From NCBI GenBank assembly GCA_964615375.1, contig CAZTOW010000010.1, forward strand, positions 1 to 64,000: a stretch of DNA of 64,000 nt, read 5' to 3'. Under the pieces are notes generated by a model. The model had not been told where the DNA came from. It did no database searches and saw nothing but the letters and a program-made list of their open reading frames with translations. Positions 25,101 through 33,343 of the stretch are shown here, piece by piece; the stretch's first letter is position 1; each line of letters begins with the position of its first letter. Source of the stretch: CAZKWG01 sp964615375. Its GTDB lineage: Bacteria; Myxococcota_A; UBA796; CAZKWG01. A program made the translations under genes and the position numbers.

Positions 25101-28100
25101 CTCGTCCGTGTCCGCGGCGTCGCAGACCTCGGTCTCGCCCGGGTTGACGTCCCCGTCCGTGTCGTCGCAGTCGTCGCCCATGGCGATGTAGCCCGAGGGC
25201 GCGTCGCAGGCGCTCTGGCTCACGCTCTCGTCACCATAGCCGTCGCTGTCGTTGTCCCGGTACCAGGTGCTCTTCCCGCTCGCGTCCGTGCCGTCCGCGC
25301 TGCCGTCGCAGTCCTCGTCCGTGTCCGCGGCGTCGCAGACCTCGGTCTCGCCCGGGTTGACGTCCCCGTCCGTGTCGTCGCAGTCGTCGCCCATGGCGAT
25401 GTAGCCCGAGGGCGCGTCGCAGGCGCTCTGGCTCACGCTCTCGTCACCATAGCCGTCGCTGTCGTTGTCCCGGTACCAGGTGCTCTTCCCGCTCGCGTCC
25501 GTGCCGTCCGCGCTGCCGTCGCAGTCCTCGTCGGTGTCGGCGGCGTCGCAGACCTCGACCGCGCCAGGGTTGATCGCGGACGAGCTGTCGTCACAGTCGG
25601 TGTTGTCCGTCACGTAGCCGCTCGGGCGCTCGCAGGCGCTCGTCGAGCTGCTCGCGTCGCCGTAGCCGTCGCCGTCGCTGTCCCGGTACCAGCTGCGGAT
25701 CTCGGCGGCCGTGCCGTCGCAGTCCTCGTCCACGCCGTCGTCGTCGCAGACCTCGGTCTCGCCCGGGTTGGCCCCCGCGTTGGCGTCGTCGCAGTCACCG
25801 TCCACGCTGACGTAGCCGATAGGCTGGTCGCAAGCGCTCCGGGTGCTGCTGCTGAGCCCGTAGCCGTCGTCGTCGCTGTCCCGGTACCAGGTGCTCTTCC
25901 CGCTGGCGTCGAGCCCGTCCGCGCTGCCGTCGCAGTCCTCGTCCGTGTCCGCGGCGTCGCAGACCTCGGTCTCGCCCGGGTTGGCCCCCGCGTTGGCGTC
26001 GTCGCAGTCCCCGCCCATCGACACGTAGCCCGAGGGCGCGTCGCAGGCCGTGACGCTGCTGTCGTCCAGGCCGTAGCCGTCGCCGTCCCCGTCCGCGTAG
26101 TAGCTGCTGGTCCCCGAGGCCGAGCTGTCGTCGGCCGTGCCGTCACAGTCCTCGTCCGTGTCGGCGGCGTCGCAGACCTCGGTCTCGCCCGGGTTGGCCC
26201 CCGCGTTGGCGTCGTCGCAGTCCCCGCCCATCGACACGTAGCCCGAGGGCGCGTCGCAGGCCGTGACGCTGCTGTCGTCCAGGCCGTAGCCGTCGCCGTC
26301 CCCGTCCGCGTAGTAGCTGCTGGTCCCCGAGGCCGAGCTGTCGTCGGCGCTGCCGTCGCAGTTCTCGTCCGTGTCCGCGGCGTCACAGACCTCGGTGGCG
26401 CCGGGGTTCACCGAGGCCGAGCTGTCGTCACAGTCCGTGTTGTTGGACACGAAGCCAGAGGGCTGGTCGCAGGCGGTGACGGTGCTGCCGCTGGGGTCGC
26501 CGTAGCCGTCGCCGTCGTCGTCCTCGTACCAGGTGCTCTCGCCGCTGGCGCCGCTCTCGTCAATCTCACCGTCGCAGTCCTCGTCCGTGTCCGCGCTGTC
26601 GCAGACCTCGGAGGCGCCCGGGTTGACCGAGGACAAGCTGTCGTCGCAGTCCTCCAGGTAGCCGCTGTTGTTGTCCAGGTAGTCGTCGCCGTCGGCGTCC
26701 TTGCCGCCGTTGTACAGGGTCGCCTGCCCGACGTAGAGGCTGGTCCCCGGGGCGCCGATGAGCACGTCCCCGTACCCGTCTCCGTGGACATCCCCGGCGG
26801 TGGCGACCGAGGTACCCAGGTACTGGCCGGAGGTCCCGGTGATGGTCTCGATCCTGGTCGAGCTCAGCGGCCCCGTGCTGGCGCCGCCGTAGACCAGCAC
26901 CTGGCCGGCGTCCGAAGAGTAGTAGGGAGCCCCCACCGCTACGTCGTCGTAGCCGTCCCCGTCCACGTCCCCCAGGTAGGCCAGGGAGGCGCCGAAGTAG
27001 GAGCCCACCGAGGGCCCGTCCCAGTTCCGCAGGGCGCCGGAGGAGAAACCTGAGCTCGTCGAGGCGCGGTAGAAGTAGACGCGCCCGAGCCCGGTGGAGG
27101 AGCCCGTGGGCGCGCCGACCATGGCGTCGGCGTAGCCGTCGTTGTCGAGGTCACCCTCCAACATCACGGCCCAGCCGTAGTTGTAGAGCGTCCCGCCGTT
27201 GTGGGTGGAGGTCAGGCTCGGCGTGCCCGAGAAGAAGGTGCTCGACCCGCGGTAGTGGTAGGCGCGGCCCGTGCGCGTGGAGTAGTAGGGCGCCCCCACC
27301 ATCAGGTCCGAGTAGCCGTCGCCGTTGGCGTCCCCGCCGCCCGACACCGCCCAGCCGAAGCGCGCCGAGGTCGAGGGGCTGGTGACCGTGACGAAGGTGC
27401 TCGAGGAGATGCCGCTGGAGCTCCCGGAGAACACGCGGATTCGCCCAGTGTTCGAGCTGTACCCGTACTCGCCCACGATGACGTCGTCGTAGCCGTCGCC
27501 GTTGACGTCGCCGGCCGAGGCCACGGCGTTCCCGAAGTAGGCCGACGCGGTGGCGCTGCCCGTGAGCTTCACCGCCGCGGTGGTGGACAGGCCCGAGGCC
27601 GAGCCGTGGAAGACCCAGACCGCGCCGTCGTTCGTGGCCGTGGTCGTGGTGTTGGGCCCGCCCACGACGACGTCGTCATAGCCGTCGTTGTTCACGTCGC
27701 CCGCGATGTCGACGGCCGCGCCGAAGTAGGCGGAGCTGGCGGGCGAGCTGAGCGTGACGTCCGCGGTCGTCGAGGGGCCGGAGGACGAGCCGTAATAGAC
27801 ATAGACGGCGCCCTCCCCGGAGCTGTAGCCGGGAGCGCCCACCAGGACGTCGTCGTAGCCGTCGCTGTTGATGTCGCCGCCGCCGCCCACCGCCGTCCCG
27901 AAGACGTCCAGCAGCGCGCCGCCCGTCCAGGTCACCGCCGCGGTGCTGGTGATGGGGTCGACCGTGATCGGCCAGACCGCGTCCGCGTCGTCCACCAGCA
28001 CGCGGATCTCGTCGCCCTCGACCTCGAACCAGGCCTCCAGCGGCTGGCCGGCGCTGTCCCAGGCGCTCAGCTGGGCGTAGGTGAACAGCGCGCCCGAGGG

Positions 28101-28658
28101 CGCCACCATCAGCACCCGATCCTGGTCCAGCGAGAGCTCCGCGCCCTCCACCGCCACGCGGATCTCCACCGGCCCGTCCCCCGCCGGGCGCTCGTCCAGG
28201 TCCCAGCCCTGCTGCGCGCCCTCCGCCGGGTTTGCCCACCACTCGGTGACCCCGCCGCGGCTCAGCTCCACCCGCCGCACGCAGTCGCCCGAGGCCTCGC
28301 GCTCCGGCCCGCAGGCCCCCCAGCTCGGACGGGCCTCCTCCACCGGCTCCAGCGCGCCCTCGCGCCCCCAGGCCTCGAAGCTCAGGCGGAGCTCGTCGCC
28401 GTCCCCGCGCACCCGCGCCCCGGCCTCGTCCACCCGCAGGTCCAGGCCCCCGCCCCGGTTGCGGGCGTGAAAGCCACCCGCCCGCTCGGCGAAGGCGCGA
28501 TCACCGGCGTCGATCGCCGGCCCGACCTGCGACCACCAGCTGTCGCCGCCCGTCAGCGGCGCGCCGCTGTCGAGCGCGGTGTCGGAAGAGACGGGGTCCG
28601 CGCAGCTCGCGAGGAGGAGGACCGGGCCGAGGGGGAGAAGGCGGTGGGGAGCGCGCAT
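22113..28658 (-). CDS. Giant FG-GAP/MopE repeat surface protein with MYXO-CTERM-like tail
   Basis: A 2181-residue surface protein. A lipobox-like LLLASC follows the signal peptide. An N-terminal beta-rich region (about 30-270) precedes seven FG-GAP-type blades (about 275-690), each carrying GD.N.DGY.D..VG calcium loops, which fits a complete seven-bladed propeller. Then come 22 MopE-type Cys/Asp modules (about 690-2115), a spacer with Gly-Glu-Thr repeats, and CGCASEPDAP plus a hydrophobic helix and RRRR, a MYXO-CTERM-type sorting signal. The modules include three near-identical 71-residue units (213-bp DNA repeats) and a five-module block present twice. ATG 28658 is chosen over GTG 28664. It likely binds calcium and displays a long Asp-rich stalk; ligand unknown. 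Confidence 0.9.
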   Translation of the reverse strand: MRAPHRLLPLGPVLLLASCADPVSSDTALDSGAPLTGGDSWWSQVGPAIDAGDRAFAERAGGFHARNRGGGLDLRVDEAGARVRGDGDELRLSFEAWGREGALEPVEEARPSWGACGPEREASGDCVRRVELSRGGVTEWWANPAEGAQQGWDLDERPAGDGPVEIRVAVEGAELSLDQDRVLMVAPSGALFTYAQLSAWDSAGQPLEAWFEVEGDEIRVLVDDADAVWPITVDPITSTAAVTWTGGALLDVFGTAVGGGGDINSDGYDDVLVGAPGYSSGEGAVYVYYGSSSGPSTTADVTLSSPASSAYFGAAVDIAGDVNNDGYDDVVVGGPNTTTTATNDGAVWVFHGSASGLSTTAAVKLTGSATASAYFGNAVASAGDVNGDGYDDVIVGEYGYSSNTGRIRVFSGSSSGISSSTFVTVTSPSTSARFGWAVSGGGDANGDGYSDLMVGAPYYSTRTGRAYHYRGSSTFFSGTPSLTSTHNGGTLYNYGWAVMLEGDLDNDGYADAMVGAPTGSSTGLGRVYFYRASTSSGFSSGALRNWDGPSVGSYFGASLAYLGDVDGDGYDDVAVGAPYYSSDAGQVLVYGGASTGPLSSTRIETITGTSGQYLGTSVATAGDVHGDGYGDVLIGAPGTSLYVGQATLYNGGKDADGDDYLDNNSGYLEDCDDSLSSVNPGASEVCDSADTDEDCDGEIDESGASGESTWYEDDDGDGYGDPSGSTVTACDQPSGFVSNNTDCDDSSASVNPGATEVCDAADTDENCDGSADDSSASGTSSYYADGDGDGYGLDDSSVTACDAPSGYVSMGGDCDDANAGANPGETEVCDAADTDEDCDGTADDSSASGTSSYYADGDGDGYGLDDSSVTACDAPSGYVSMGGDCDDANAGANPGETEVCDAADTDEDCDGSADGLDASGKSTWYRDSDDDGYGLSSSTRSACDQPIGYVSVDGDCDDANAGANPGETEVCDDDGVDEDCDGTAAEIRSWYRDSDGDGYGDASSSTSACERPSGYVTDNTDCDDSSSAINPGAVEVCDAADTDEDCDGSADGTDASGKSTWYRDNDSDGYGDESVSQSACDAPSGYIAMGDDCDDTDGDVNPGETEVCDAADTDEDCDGSADGTDASGKSTWYRDNDSDGYGDESVSQSACDAPSGYIAMGDDCDDTDGDVNPGETEVCDAADTDEDCDGSADGTDASGKSTWYRDNDSDGYGDESVSQSACDAPSGYIAMGDDCDDTDADINPGETEVCDAADTDEDCDGSADGLDASGKSTWYRDSDGDDYGDASSSRAACDAPVGYIADGTDCDDTDADINPGEIEVCDASDTDEDCDGSADGSDAAGKSTWYRDADSDGFGDADTTSAACELPSGYAGNDDDCDDTDADINPGETEICDAANTDEDCDGSADDSSATGQTSWHRDGDGDGYGDPASVSAACDQPTGYVFDDQDCDDADEDINPGAVEVCDAANTDEDCDGSADDSSATGQSSWYADSDGDGYGDASSSASACDQPTGHVADDQDCDDADAGDYPGASETVANGDDEDCDGGELCYEDGDDDGYRPDGSGTVTSADADCLDSGEALSAEPEGDCDDESARYHPDADELDCTDPNDYNCDGSVGYEDEDGDGFAACEECDDLDADINPDASELAGDLVDQDCDGAELCWLDADGDGYVDSSGATVDSEDADCADELEADDSTPDGDCDDGDDTLNPGAAEVCDGIDNDCDAETDEGVEPGTWYADADGDGYGDLASATVSCDAPEGTVSDASDCDDADASVNPGEVEVCDDADVDEDCDGLADDETAIGQTTSYLDYDADGYGDAATTELSCEVPAGYVLNDNDCDDVDAGDYPGAEEEVGNGDDEDCDATELCYVDEDDDGYRPDAGDVVSSEDVDCTDSGEALSGEPDGDCDDGSARYNPGADESDCADPNDYNCDGSVGYDDADADGFAACEECDDADSAINPDAVELTGDAVDQDCDGLELCYLDADDDGYTDGLGGTTSSDDIDCVDAYEAGESDPDGDCDDDDATVSPGAEEICDGVDNDCDAEADEGLASGTWYTDLDGDGYGDDASVEEGCDQPEGTVSTGGDCDDGDPDRSPGATDVPGDGIDQDCDGVDAGDSGETGETGETGETGETGEIDETGGPSETGDVVNKGGCGCASEPDAPRTGLWAGLLAVLGLVGLRRRR
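22240..22320 (-). repeat. Gly-Glu-Thr coding repeat in the giant gene
   Basis: Tandem GGTCTCCCC-type units on the plus strand encode a (Gly-Glu-Thr)n spacer just before the MYXO-CTERM-like tail. It probably keeps the Cys-Gly-Cys signal accessible outside the last module. Confidence 0.7.
24961..25600 (-). repeat. 213-bp tandem repeats, near-identical
   Basis: The word TCGCAGGCGCTCTGGCTCAC recurs at 24991, 25204 and 25417, exactly 213 bases apart. The intervening sequence, including the calcium-loop codons and the CDAADTDEDCDG codons, is nearly identical between copies. Each unit is one 71-residue MopE module. Identity at DNA level implies recent tandem duplication or gene conversion. Confidence 0.92.
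26041..26360 (-). repeat. Second pair of 213-bp near-identical units
   Basis: TCGCAGGCCGTGACGCTGCT occurs at 26041 and 26254, 213 bases apart, with nearly unchanged sequence between. These encode two copies of the module containing SYYADGDGDGYGLDD. They differ in sequence from the three-copy set at 24961-25600, so duplication happened at least twice. Confidence 0.88.
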
Positions 28659-28778
28659 GGTCACCTCGAGGGCGGCGGACTGTACCCTCGGGCCCGCACG
28701 CCCGCCACCTCATCGTAGCCCCTGGCACCCGACGGTGACAGGGTTGTCACTCGCATGAAATTAACTAGTGTAATTAAC

Positions 28779-29957
28779 CTAGAAGTCGCCCACGCAGGAG
28801 CTGTCCACCTCAGCGGGGACATCTCCCTCCTCCGTCCAGGTGACGACCCCGTCCACGTACCAGCACATCCGGTTGAGCGCGTCGTCGTCGAGCTCCTCGC
28901 CCGAGCTCACCCGCTGCTCGCCCTGGTTGTCGTCGAGCGGCCCCACGAAGGGCAGCTGACGGCCGCTCTCGTCGGCCAGCGTGGGGATGATCGACTCCAC
29001 CTCCACGCGGGTCGTGCCGGAGACCAGCGTGCTCATGTCGGCGAGGCTCACCGAGGAGAGCTCGGGCGTGACCTGCATCTGCTCCCAGCGGTAGACCGAG
29101 GTGTCCAGCGTGCCGGCCGCGAGCTCCTGGAGCATCGTGGTGTACATCGGCCCCCAGTTGTAGTAGGCCGAGGTCAGGCAGCTCTCCTCGGCATGCGTGC
29201 AGCTGTCGGCGTTGTCGTAGCCGATGGTCCAGACCGGGACCTCCTGCGCCACCCCGTCCACCTCGCAGCTCACGGTCTGACCGTTGGCCGTCTCCAGCGG
29301 GATGGTGGTGTCGGTCTGGTTGATGATCACGTCCACGCCGTGCGAGATGAGCGAGTTCGTCACCGCCGGCTCCACCTCCGTGTCGAACCAGGCGTTGACG
29401 TACTGCACCTCCACGACGACGTCGGGGTTGACCGCCTGCGCGCCCAGCGTGAAGGCGTTGACGTGCCGCACGATCTCGGGGATGGGCACCGAGGCCACCA
29501 CGCCCAGCCGCCCCGTGCAGCTCTGCTTCGCCGCGACATAGCCCGCCAGGTACATCACCTGGTACATGCGGCCCATGTAGCTGGCCAGGTTGTCGGCGTA
29601 GACCTCACCCGAGCAGTTGAAGAAGTCCGCGTCCGGGTAGTTGTAGGCCGACTGCAGCGTGTCGGCCGCGTAGTCGAAGCTGGTCGTAAAGACCACGTCG
29701 CTGCCGTTGGCGATGAGCTCGTCGATCGCGGCCTCCGTGTCCGCCGGATCCACGCTCGCCAGGTACTCGGACGTGAGGCCGAGCTCCTGCTCCATGTAGA
29801 GCCGCCCGTCGTCGTGGGTCTTGGTCCAGCCGTGATCGCCCACCGGGCCCACGTAGACGAAGCCGACGTGCAGATCCTGGGGGTCCACCTCGGTCCCGGG
29901 CCAGGGCCCCACGCAGGCCGACGCGAGCAGAAGAACTGGGAGTCTCGAATACCACAT
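28779..29957 (-). CDS. BMP-family (PnrA-type) substrate-binding lipoprotein
   Basis: A 392-residue lipoprotein (lipobox LASAC, Cys15) of the BMP/PnrA family, which bind nucleosides or related ligands for ABC uptake. Visible family features are FVYVGPVGDHGWTKTHDDGR (about 33-52), the nucleoside-pocket-like VVFTTSFDYAADTL, the hinge MYLAGYVAAKQSCTGRLG, and IINQTDTTIPLETANGQ. No permease or ATPase is nearby. It lies 10 bases downstream of the TPR gene and appears to be the third gene of a kinase-TPR-BMP operon. That suggests sensing, rather than transport, is possible (inference). Confidence 0.88.
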   Translation of the reverse strand: MWYSRLPVLLLASACVGPWPGTEVDPQDLHVGFVYVGPVGDHGWTKTHDDGRLYMEQELGLTSEYLASVDPADTEAAIDELIANGSDVVFTTSFDYAADTLQSAYNYPDADFFNCSGEVYADNLASYMGRMYQVMYLAGYVAAKQSCTGRLGVVASVPIPEIVRHVNAFTLGAQAVNPDVVVEVQYVNAWFDTEVEPAVTNSLISHGVDVIINQTDTTIPLETANGQTVSCEVDGVAQEVPVWTIGYDNADSCTHAEESCLTSAYYNWGPMYTTMLQELAAGTLDTSVYRWEQMQVTPELSSVSLADMSTLVSGTTRVEVESIIPTLADESGRQLPFVGPLDDNQGEQRVSSGEELDDDALNRMCWYVDGVVTWTEEGDVPAEVDSSCVGDF

Positions 29958-29967
29958 TGCTTCACCC

Positions 29968-30693
29968 TCACCACGTCATCGAGATGGAGCCTGGGCCGAC
30001 CCGGAGCTCGCGCCCGCCCGCCGGGAACACCACGCCGACGCCGGCCAGCGCTGCGCCGACGCCCACGCCCGCCCAGGAGGCCAGGTTGATGACCCGGGCC
30101 TGGTTGTAGGAGGCCTCGTCCCCCGCCTCCAGATCGGCGCGGGACTCGAGCCAGCTCAGGGTCACGCCCACGCCGCCCGCCAGCCCGGCGCCGACGCCCA
30201 CGCCCACCAGTCCCCAGCGCGGGTGGCGACCGGCGTCGCCCGCGGGCGCGGCGCCGCTGGAGACGGGGGCGCTGACCGGGGCCGTCGTCGGCGCGGGGGT
30301 GGGAGCGGGGGTGGGAGCGGGGGTGGCCGAGGCCAGACGCTGCTCCTCGGCGATGCGCTCGTCCAGCACGCGCATCCGGCGGTCCAGGCGCTCGCGCTCC
30401 TCCGCCGGGGCGAAGGCGCGGTAGAGGTTCAGCTCCTCGTAGGCCTCCTTCAGCCTGCCCATGCGCTCCAGGCAGTTGGCGATGTTGTAGTGGAGCTCCG
30501 GCTTGCCCGAGAGCTCGAGCGCCGCGCGAAAGCCGGCGATGGCGGCCTCGTAGCTGCCCTCTTCGTAGAGGATCGCGGCGTTCTCGTAGATCTCCGCGGC
30601 GCGGGCGAGCTGCTCCGGCGTGGGATCCGCCGCGTGGGCCGCGGGGGCCAGGAGAGCGGTGAGCAGGAGGAGCCTGACGAGCGTGCTGGACAT
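29968..30693 (-). CDS. Exported TPR protein with membrane segments
   Basis: A 241-residue protein with a signal peptide (LLLLTALLAPAAHA). TPR-like helices occupy about 30-110 (AAEIYENAAILYEEGSYEAA, ELHYNIANCLERMGRLKEA). A Pro/Ala/Thr linker (about 120-150) precedes two hydrophobic segments (WGLVGVGVGAGLAGGVGV, about 159-176, and AGVGVGAALAGVGVVFPAGG). Similar small TPR proteins accompany Ser/Thr kinases in Myxococcota and may couple cell-surface assembly to signalling, but that is inference. It sits 30 bases after the kinase gene. Confidence 0.8.
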   Translation of the reverse strand: MSSTLVRLLLLTALLAPAAHAADPTPEQLARAAEIYENAAILYEEGSYEAAIAGFRAALELSGKPELHYNIANCLERMGRLKEAYEELNLYRAFAPAEERERLDRRMRVLDERIAEEQRLASATPAPTPAPTPAPTTAPVSAPVSSGAAPAGDAGRHPRWGLVGVGVGAGLAGGVGVTLSWLESRADLEAGDEASYNQARVINLASWAGVGVGAALAGVGVVFPAGGRELRVGPGSISMTW

Positions 30694-30723
30694 TCGGACT
30701 CCAGGGATCGGCGTGCGCGGCCT

Positions 30724-32334
30724 TCAGCCGCCAAACGGGTTCTTGAGATCGGAGGTCCGCACCTTCGGGCTGGGGGCCGCCGCGGGCGCCGCCGCGGGGG
30801 CGGGCGAGGCCGCGGGGGCCTCCGCGGGCGCGGAGGTCGGGGCGCTGGCCGCGCTGGGCCGGGAGGCGTTGGACCGGGTGGGGGCGCGGCTCGGGCTGGA
30901 GGCCTTCGCCGCGGAGGGCGCGGGCTCCGCAGGCTCCGGGGGCGCCGCTTCGGGCTCCACCACCGGAACGGTCGTCGTCGCGGGCGCAGGCTCCGGGGGC
31001 GCCGCTTCGGGCGCGACCACCGGCGCCGCAACGGAGGTGGGCTCCACCGCCTGCTCCCGGGCGGCCGACCAGCGCAGGCCGGCGTACCAGGCCAGGAGCA
31101 CCAGCAGCACGCCCCCGAGGACGTACAGGACCGGGCTCAGCCGCGGGCTCGCGGGCTCGGCTGGAGGCGCCGTGGGGGGCTGGGAGGGCAAGGCCGTGTG
31201 GACCGCCGGAGCCGCCGGAGACGCTGGCTCCACGGCGAGCGGGGGCGCGGTGTGGGACGGGGGCAGGGTCGCGCCCGGTGGCGGCAGCGTCGCGCCCGCG
31301 GGCGGCGCCGTGGGGCCAGCGCTCATCGCCGGGGGGCCCTTCGCCGCCAGCATCGCCACCAGCTTGCGCGCCGCCCCGCCGTCGTCCTCCATGCTGTCGA
31401 AGGCGATCAGCGTGGGCGAGGCGAACATGTCTGGCGCGGGCGTGAGGAACTCGGCGCGCACCGGCACTCCGGGGGCCGTCTTCCCGTTCAGCGGGTTCGG
31501 CCGCACCAGCGGGGGCGTGCTCTCCGGGACCGAGGGCAGCGAGGGCAGGAGCGCGCTCAGGGCCTCCCGCAGCCCGCGCACCGACTCGAAGCGCAGCCCG
31601 GGATCGTAGCGGGTCGCCCGCAAGATCACCTCGGCCAGCGGCCCCTGCAGCGGCTCCAGCAGGCTCGGCACGTCGCCCGCCGCGAACAGGTCCACCGGCG
31701 TCCGCGCGGTCAGCAGGAAGAAGAGCACGCTGGCCAGCGCGTAGACGTCCGAGCGCGCGTCGCCCTTCGCCTGGGCGCCGTTGCGCTGCTCGGGGGGCAT
31801 GTAGGCCCAGGTCCCCGCCATCGAGGGCGCCCCGGACTCGGCGATGGCCAGGTCCGCCACATAGGCGATCCCGAAGTCCCCGATCTTCGCCCCGCCCCGC
31901 CGGGTGAGGAAGATGTTCTCAGGCTTGACGTCCCGGTGAAAGATCCCCGCCTCGTGCGCGCACTCCAGCGCGTCGAGCACCGGCATCAGCGTGTCCACCG
32001 CCAGGCGCGCCGGCATGGGCCCGTTGAGCGCCACCCACTGCGTGAGCGTCCCGCCCTCCAGGAGCTCCATGACGATGTAGAGCAGCCCGCTCTCCTCGCC
32101 GATGTCCTGCACGCTGACCACGTTCGGGTGCTGCAGCCGGGCCATGGTCTTGGCCTCGGTGCCGAAGCGCGCCCGCAGGGACGAGGAGCTCGCCAGCCGC
32201 GGCGAGAGCACCTTCAGCGCCCGGTCCACCCCAAGCCGCGTGTCATGGACGCGAAAGACGGTGGACATCCCGCCCTTCCCGAGCAGGTCGAGCACCAGGT
32301 ACCGCCCCTCACCGATGGACGAGCCGAGCGTCAA
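30724..32334 (-). CDS. Membrane Ser/Thr protein kinase
   Basis: A Hanks-type kinase of 536 residues. The Gly-rich loop is GKGGMSTV (19-26) and the ATP-binding Lys is at 41 (RALK). Catalytic loop HRDVKPEN (133-140), DFG (153-155) and the APE-like PPEQR in AYMPPEQRNG complete the domain. A long Pro/Ala-rich linker leads to a membrane helix (VLYVLGGVLLVLLAWYAG, about 408-425), then a Pro/Ala-rich external region. I chose TTG 32334 because it follows AGGAGGTGGAGG and sits immediately before the kinase core. The ORF is open to 32565 but that part does not look coding. It heads the kinase-TPR-BMP operon. Confidence 0.92.
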   Translation of the reverse strand: MTLGSSIGEGRYLVLDLLGKGGMSTVFRVHDTRLGVDRALKVLSPRLASSSSLRARFGTEAKTMARLQHPNVVSVQDIGEESGLLYIVMELLEGGTLTQWVALNGPMPARLAVDTLMPVLDALECAHEAGIFHRDVKPENIFLTRRGGAKIGDFGIAYVADLAIAESGAPSMAGTWAYMPPEQRNGAQAKGDARSDVYALASVLFFLLTARTPVDLFAAGDVPSLLEPLQGPLAEVILRATRYDPGLRFESVRGLREALSALLPSLPSVPESTPPLVRPNPLNGKTAPGVPVRAEFLTPAPDMFASPTLIAFDSMEDDGGAARKLVAMLAAKGPPAMSAGPTAPPAGATLPPPGATLPPSHTAPPLAVEPASPAAPAVHTALPSQPPTAPPAEPASPRLSPVLYVLGGVLLVLLAWYAGLRWSAAREQAVEPTSVAAPVVAPEAAPPEPAPATTTVPVVEPEAAPPEPAEPAPSAAKASSPSRAPTRSNASRPSAASAPTSAPAEAPAASPAPAAAPAAAPSPKVRTSDLKNPFGG

Positions 32335-32761
32335 CCTCCACCTCCTCCCCACGTCCCGCAGGCTCCAGACGCACCTCTCCGAGGGTTCGCGCGCGAACCC
32401 GCAGAGGCTCTTCCCGGCGCCGGAGCCGATGGCGCCTCCTGGAGAGCGACCCCCATCATAGCGCGCCGCCACACCCAGGCCAGCCCGCGAAGCTCCCGCC
32501 GGCTCACCCGAGCCCCCGGCGTTGGCAGCCTGTTCCGGCCTGTTTCGCAAACTCTTCGAACTCAACAGATACCTCTTTCAATTCAACTGAACCTGCCCCC
32601 CGCCGTGGCGCGCGGCCTGGAGCGGGCCTTCGGCCGAAGATGAGCCTCCGACGTACCTCGTCTCGGCGCCACAACCTCAGCGCGCGCGGAGCTCCCGCCG
32701 CCATGGCGTGAAAGAGCCTCTTTCACCCTCGACGCCGCAGGCGACACGTTAGGCCTCGCCG
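32335..32761. other. Intergenic region before the kinase
   Basis: No convincing gene is seen. The minus-strand kinase frame stays open as far as 32565 but its codons look random. A short AT-rich tract (about 32545-32590) stands out and may carry the promoter for the kinase operon. A 66-codon minus ORF crosses it but is unsupported. The plus-strand AgmX-like gene starts at 32762. Confidence 0.5.
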
Positions 32762-33337
32762 ATGCGCGCGCGAAGCCTCCTCAAGCTGACCCTGGTCCTC
32801 GGCCTCCTCGGCGCCGCCGGCTGGGTCTTCCGCGACCGGCTCCCCCTCGATCGGGTGCGGGCCCTGCTCGGCCAGGAGGAGCCCGAGGCCCCCCCGAAGA
32901 AGGCGAAGAGCGCGTCCAAGAAGCGCTCCAGCTCCGGCGCCAGCCTGCGCGGCGCCGCCGGCCTGAGCCCGGAGCCCGGCCGGCTCTCCATGCCCTCCCC
33001 CAAGCCCTGCCTGGACCCGCCCACCGGCGAGGGCCTGCCCGAGGAGGGCATGACGTCCAGCCGCGGCCTGGAGGCCGGCGAGGTGCGCTCCGCCATGAGC
33101 GCCGTGGTCAGCTACGCGCTCCCCTGCTTCGCTGACGCCCCCAGCGGCGCGCTCGTGCTCAGCGTGACGGCGGGCTGCGACGGGCGCGTCTCCGACATCC
33201 GCGTGGACGACGACGGCGGCTACCCCACCGACGTGGTCGGCTGCGTGGTGGAGACCCTGCGGAACGCCGAGTTCCCCGCCCACGACCTGCCGGACGGCTA
33301 CACCTTCACCTACCCGGTCCGCTACGAGGCGCCCTGA
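32762..33337 (+). CDS. AgmX/TonB-C-like periplasmic protein
   Basis: A 191-residue protein with one N-terminal membrane helix (LLKLTLVLGLLGAAGWVF, about 6-23) and a basic linker (PPKKAKSASKKRSSS, about 44-58). The C-terminal part (about 105-191: AMSAVVSYALPCF, SGALVLSVTAGCDGRV, RVDDDGGYPTDVVGC) resembles the TonB-C/AgmX domain of gliding and cell-envelope proteins, with three Cys. The likely role is transmission of force or contact across the periplasm; this is inference from resemblance. No co-transcribed gene is evident. Confidence 0.65.
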   Translation: MRARSLLKLTLVLGLLGAAGWVFRDRLPLDRVRALLGQEEPEAPPKKAKSASKKRSSSGASLRGAAGLSPEPGRLSMPSPKPCLDPPTGEGLPEEGMTSSRGLEAGEVRSAMSAVVSYALPCFADAPSGALVLSVTAGCDGRVSDIRVDDDGGYPTDVVGCVVETLRNAEFPAHDLPDGYTFTYPVRYEAP

Positions 33338-33343
33338 GCGCGC

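Noticed and set aside
24961..26360. CRISPR array
   Set aside because: The 213-base repeats are in frame with one coding gene, have no short spacers and encode protein modules.
23874..27053. 1059-codon plus-strand ORF
   Set aside because: Antisense shadow of the MopE repeat region; it is a Val/Ala/Arg repeat artefact of the GTCGTC-type codons.
32504..32704. 66-codon minus-strand ORF with an AT-rich middle
   Set aside because: No family, no ribosome site, and the pattern is limited to about 25 residues; kept as possible promoter region only.
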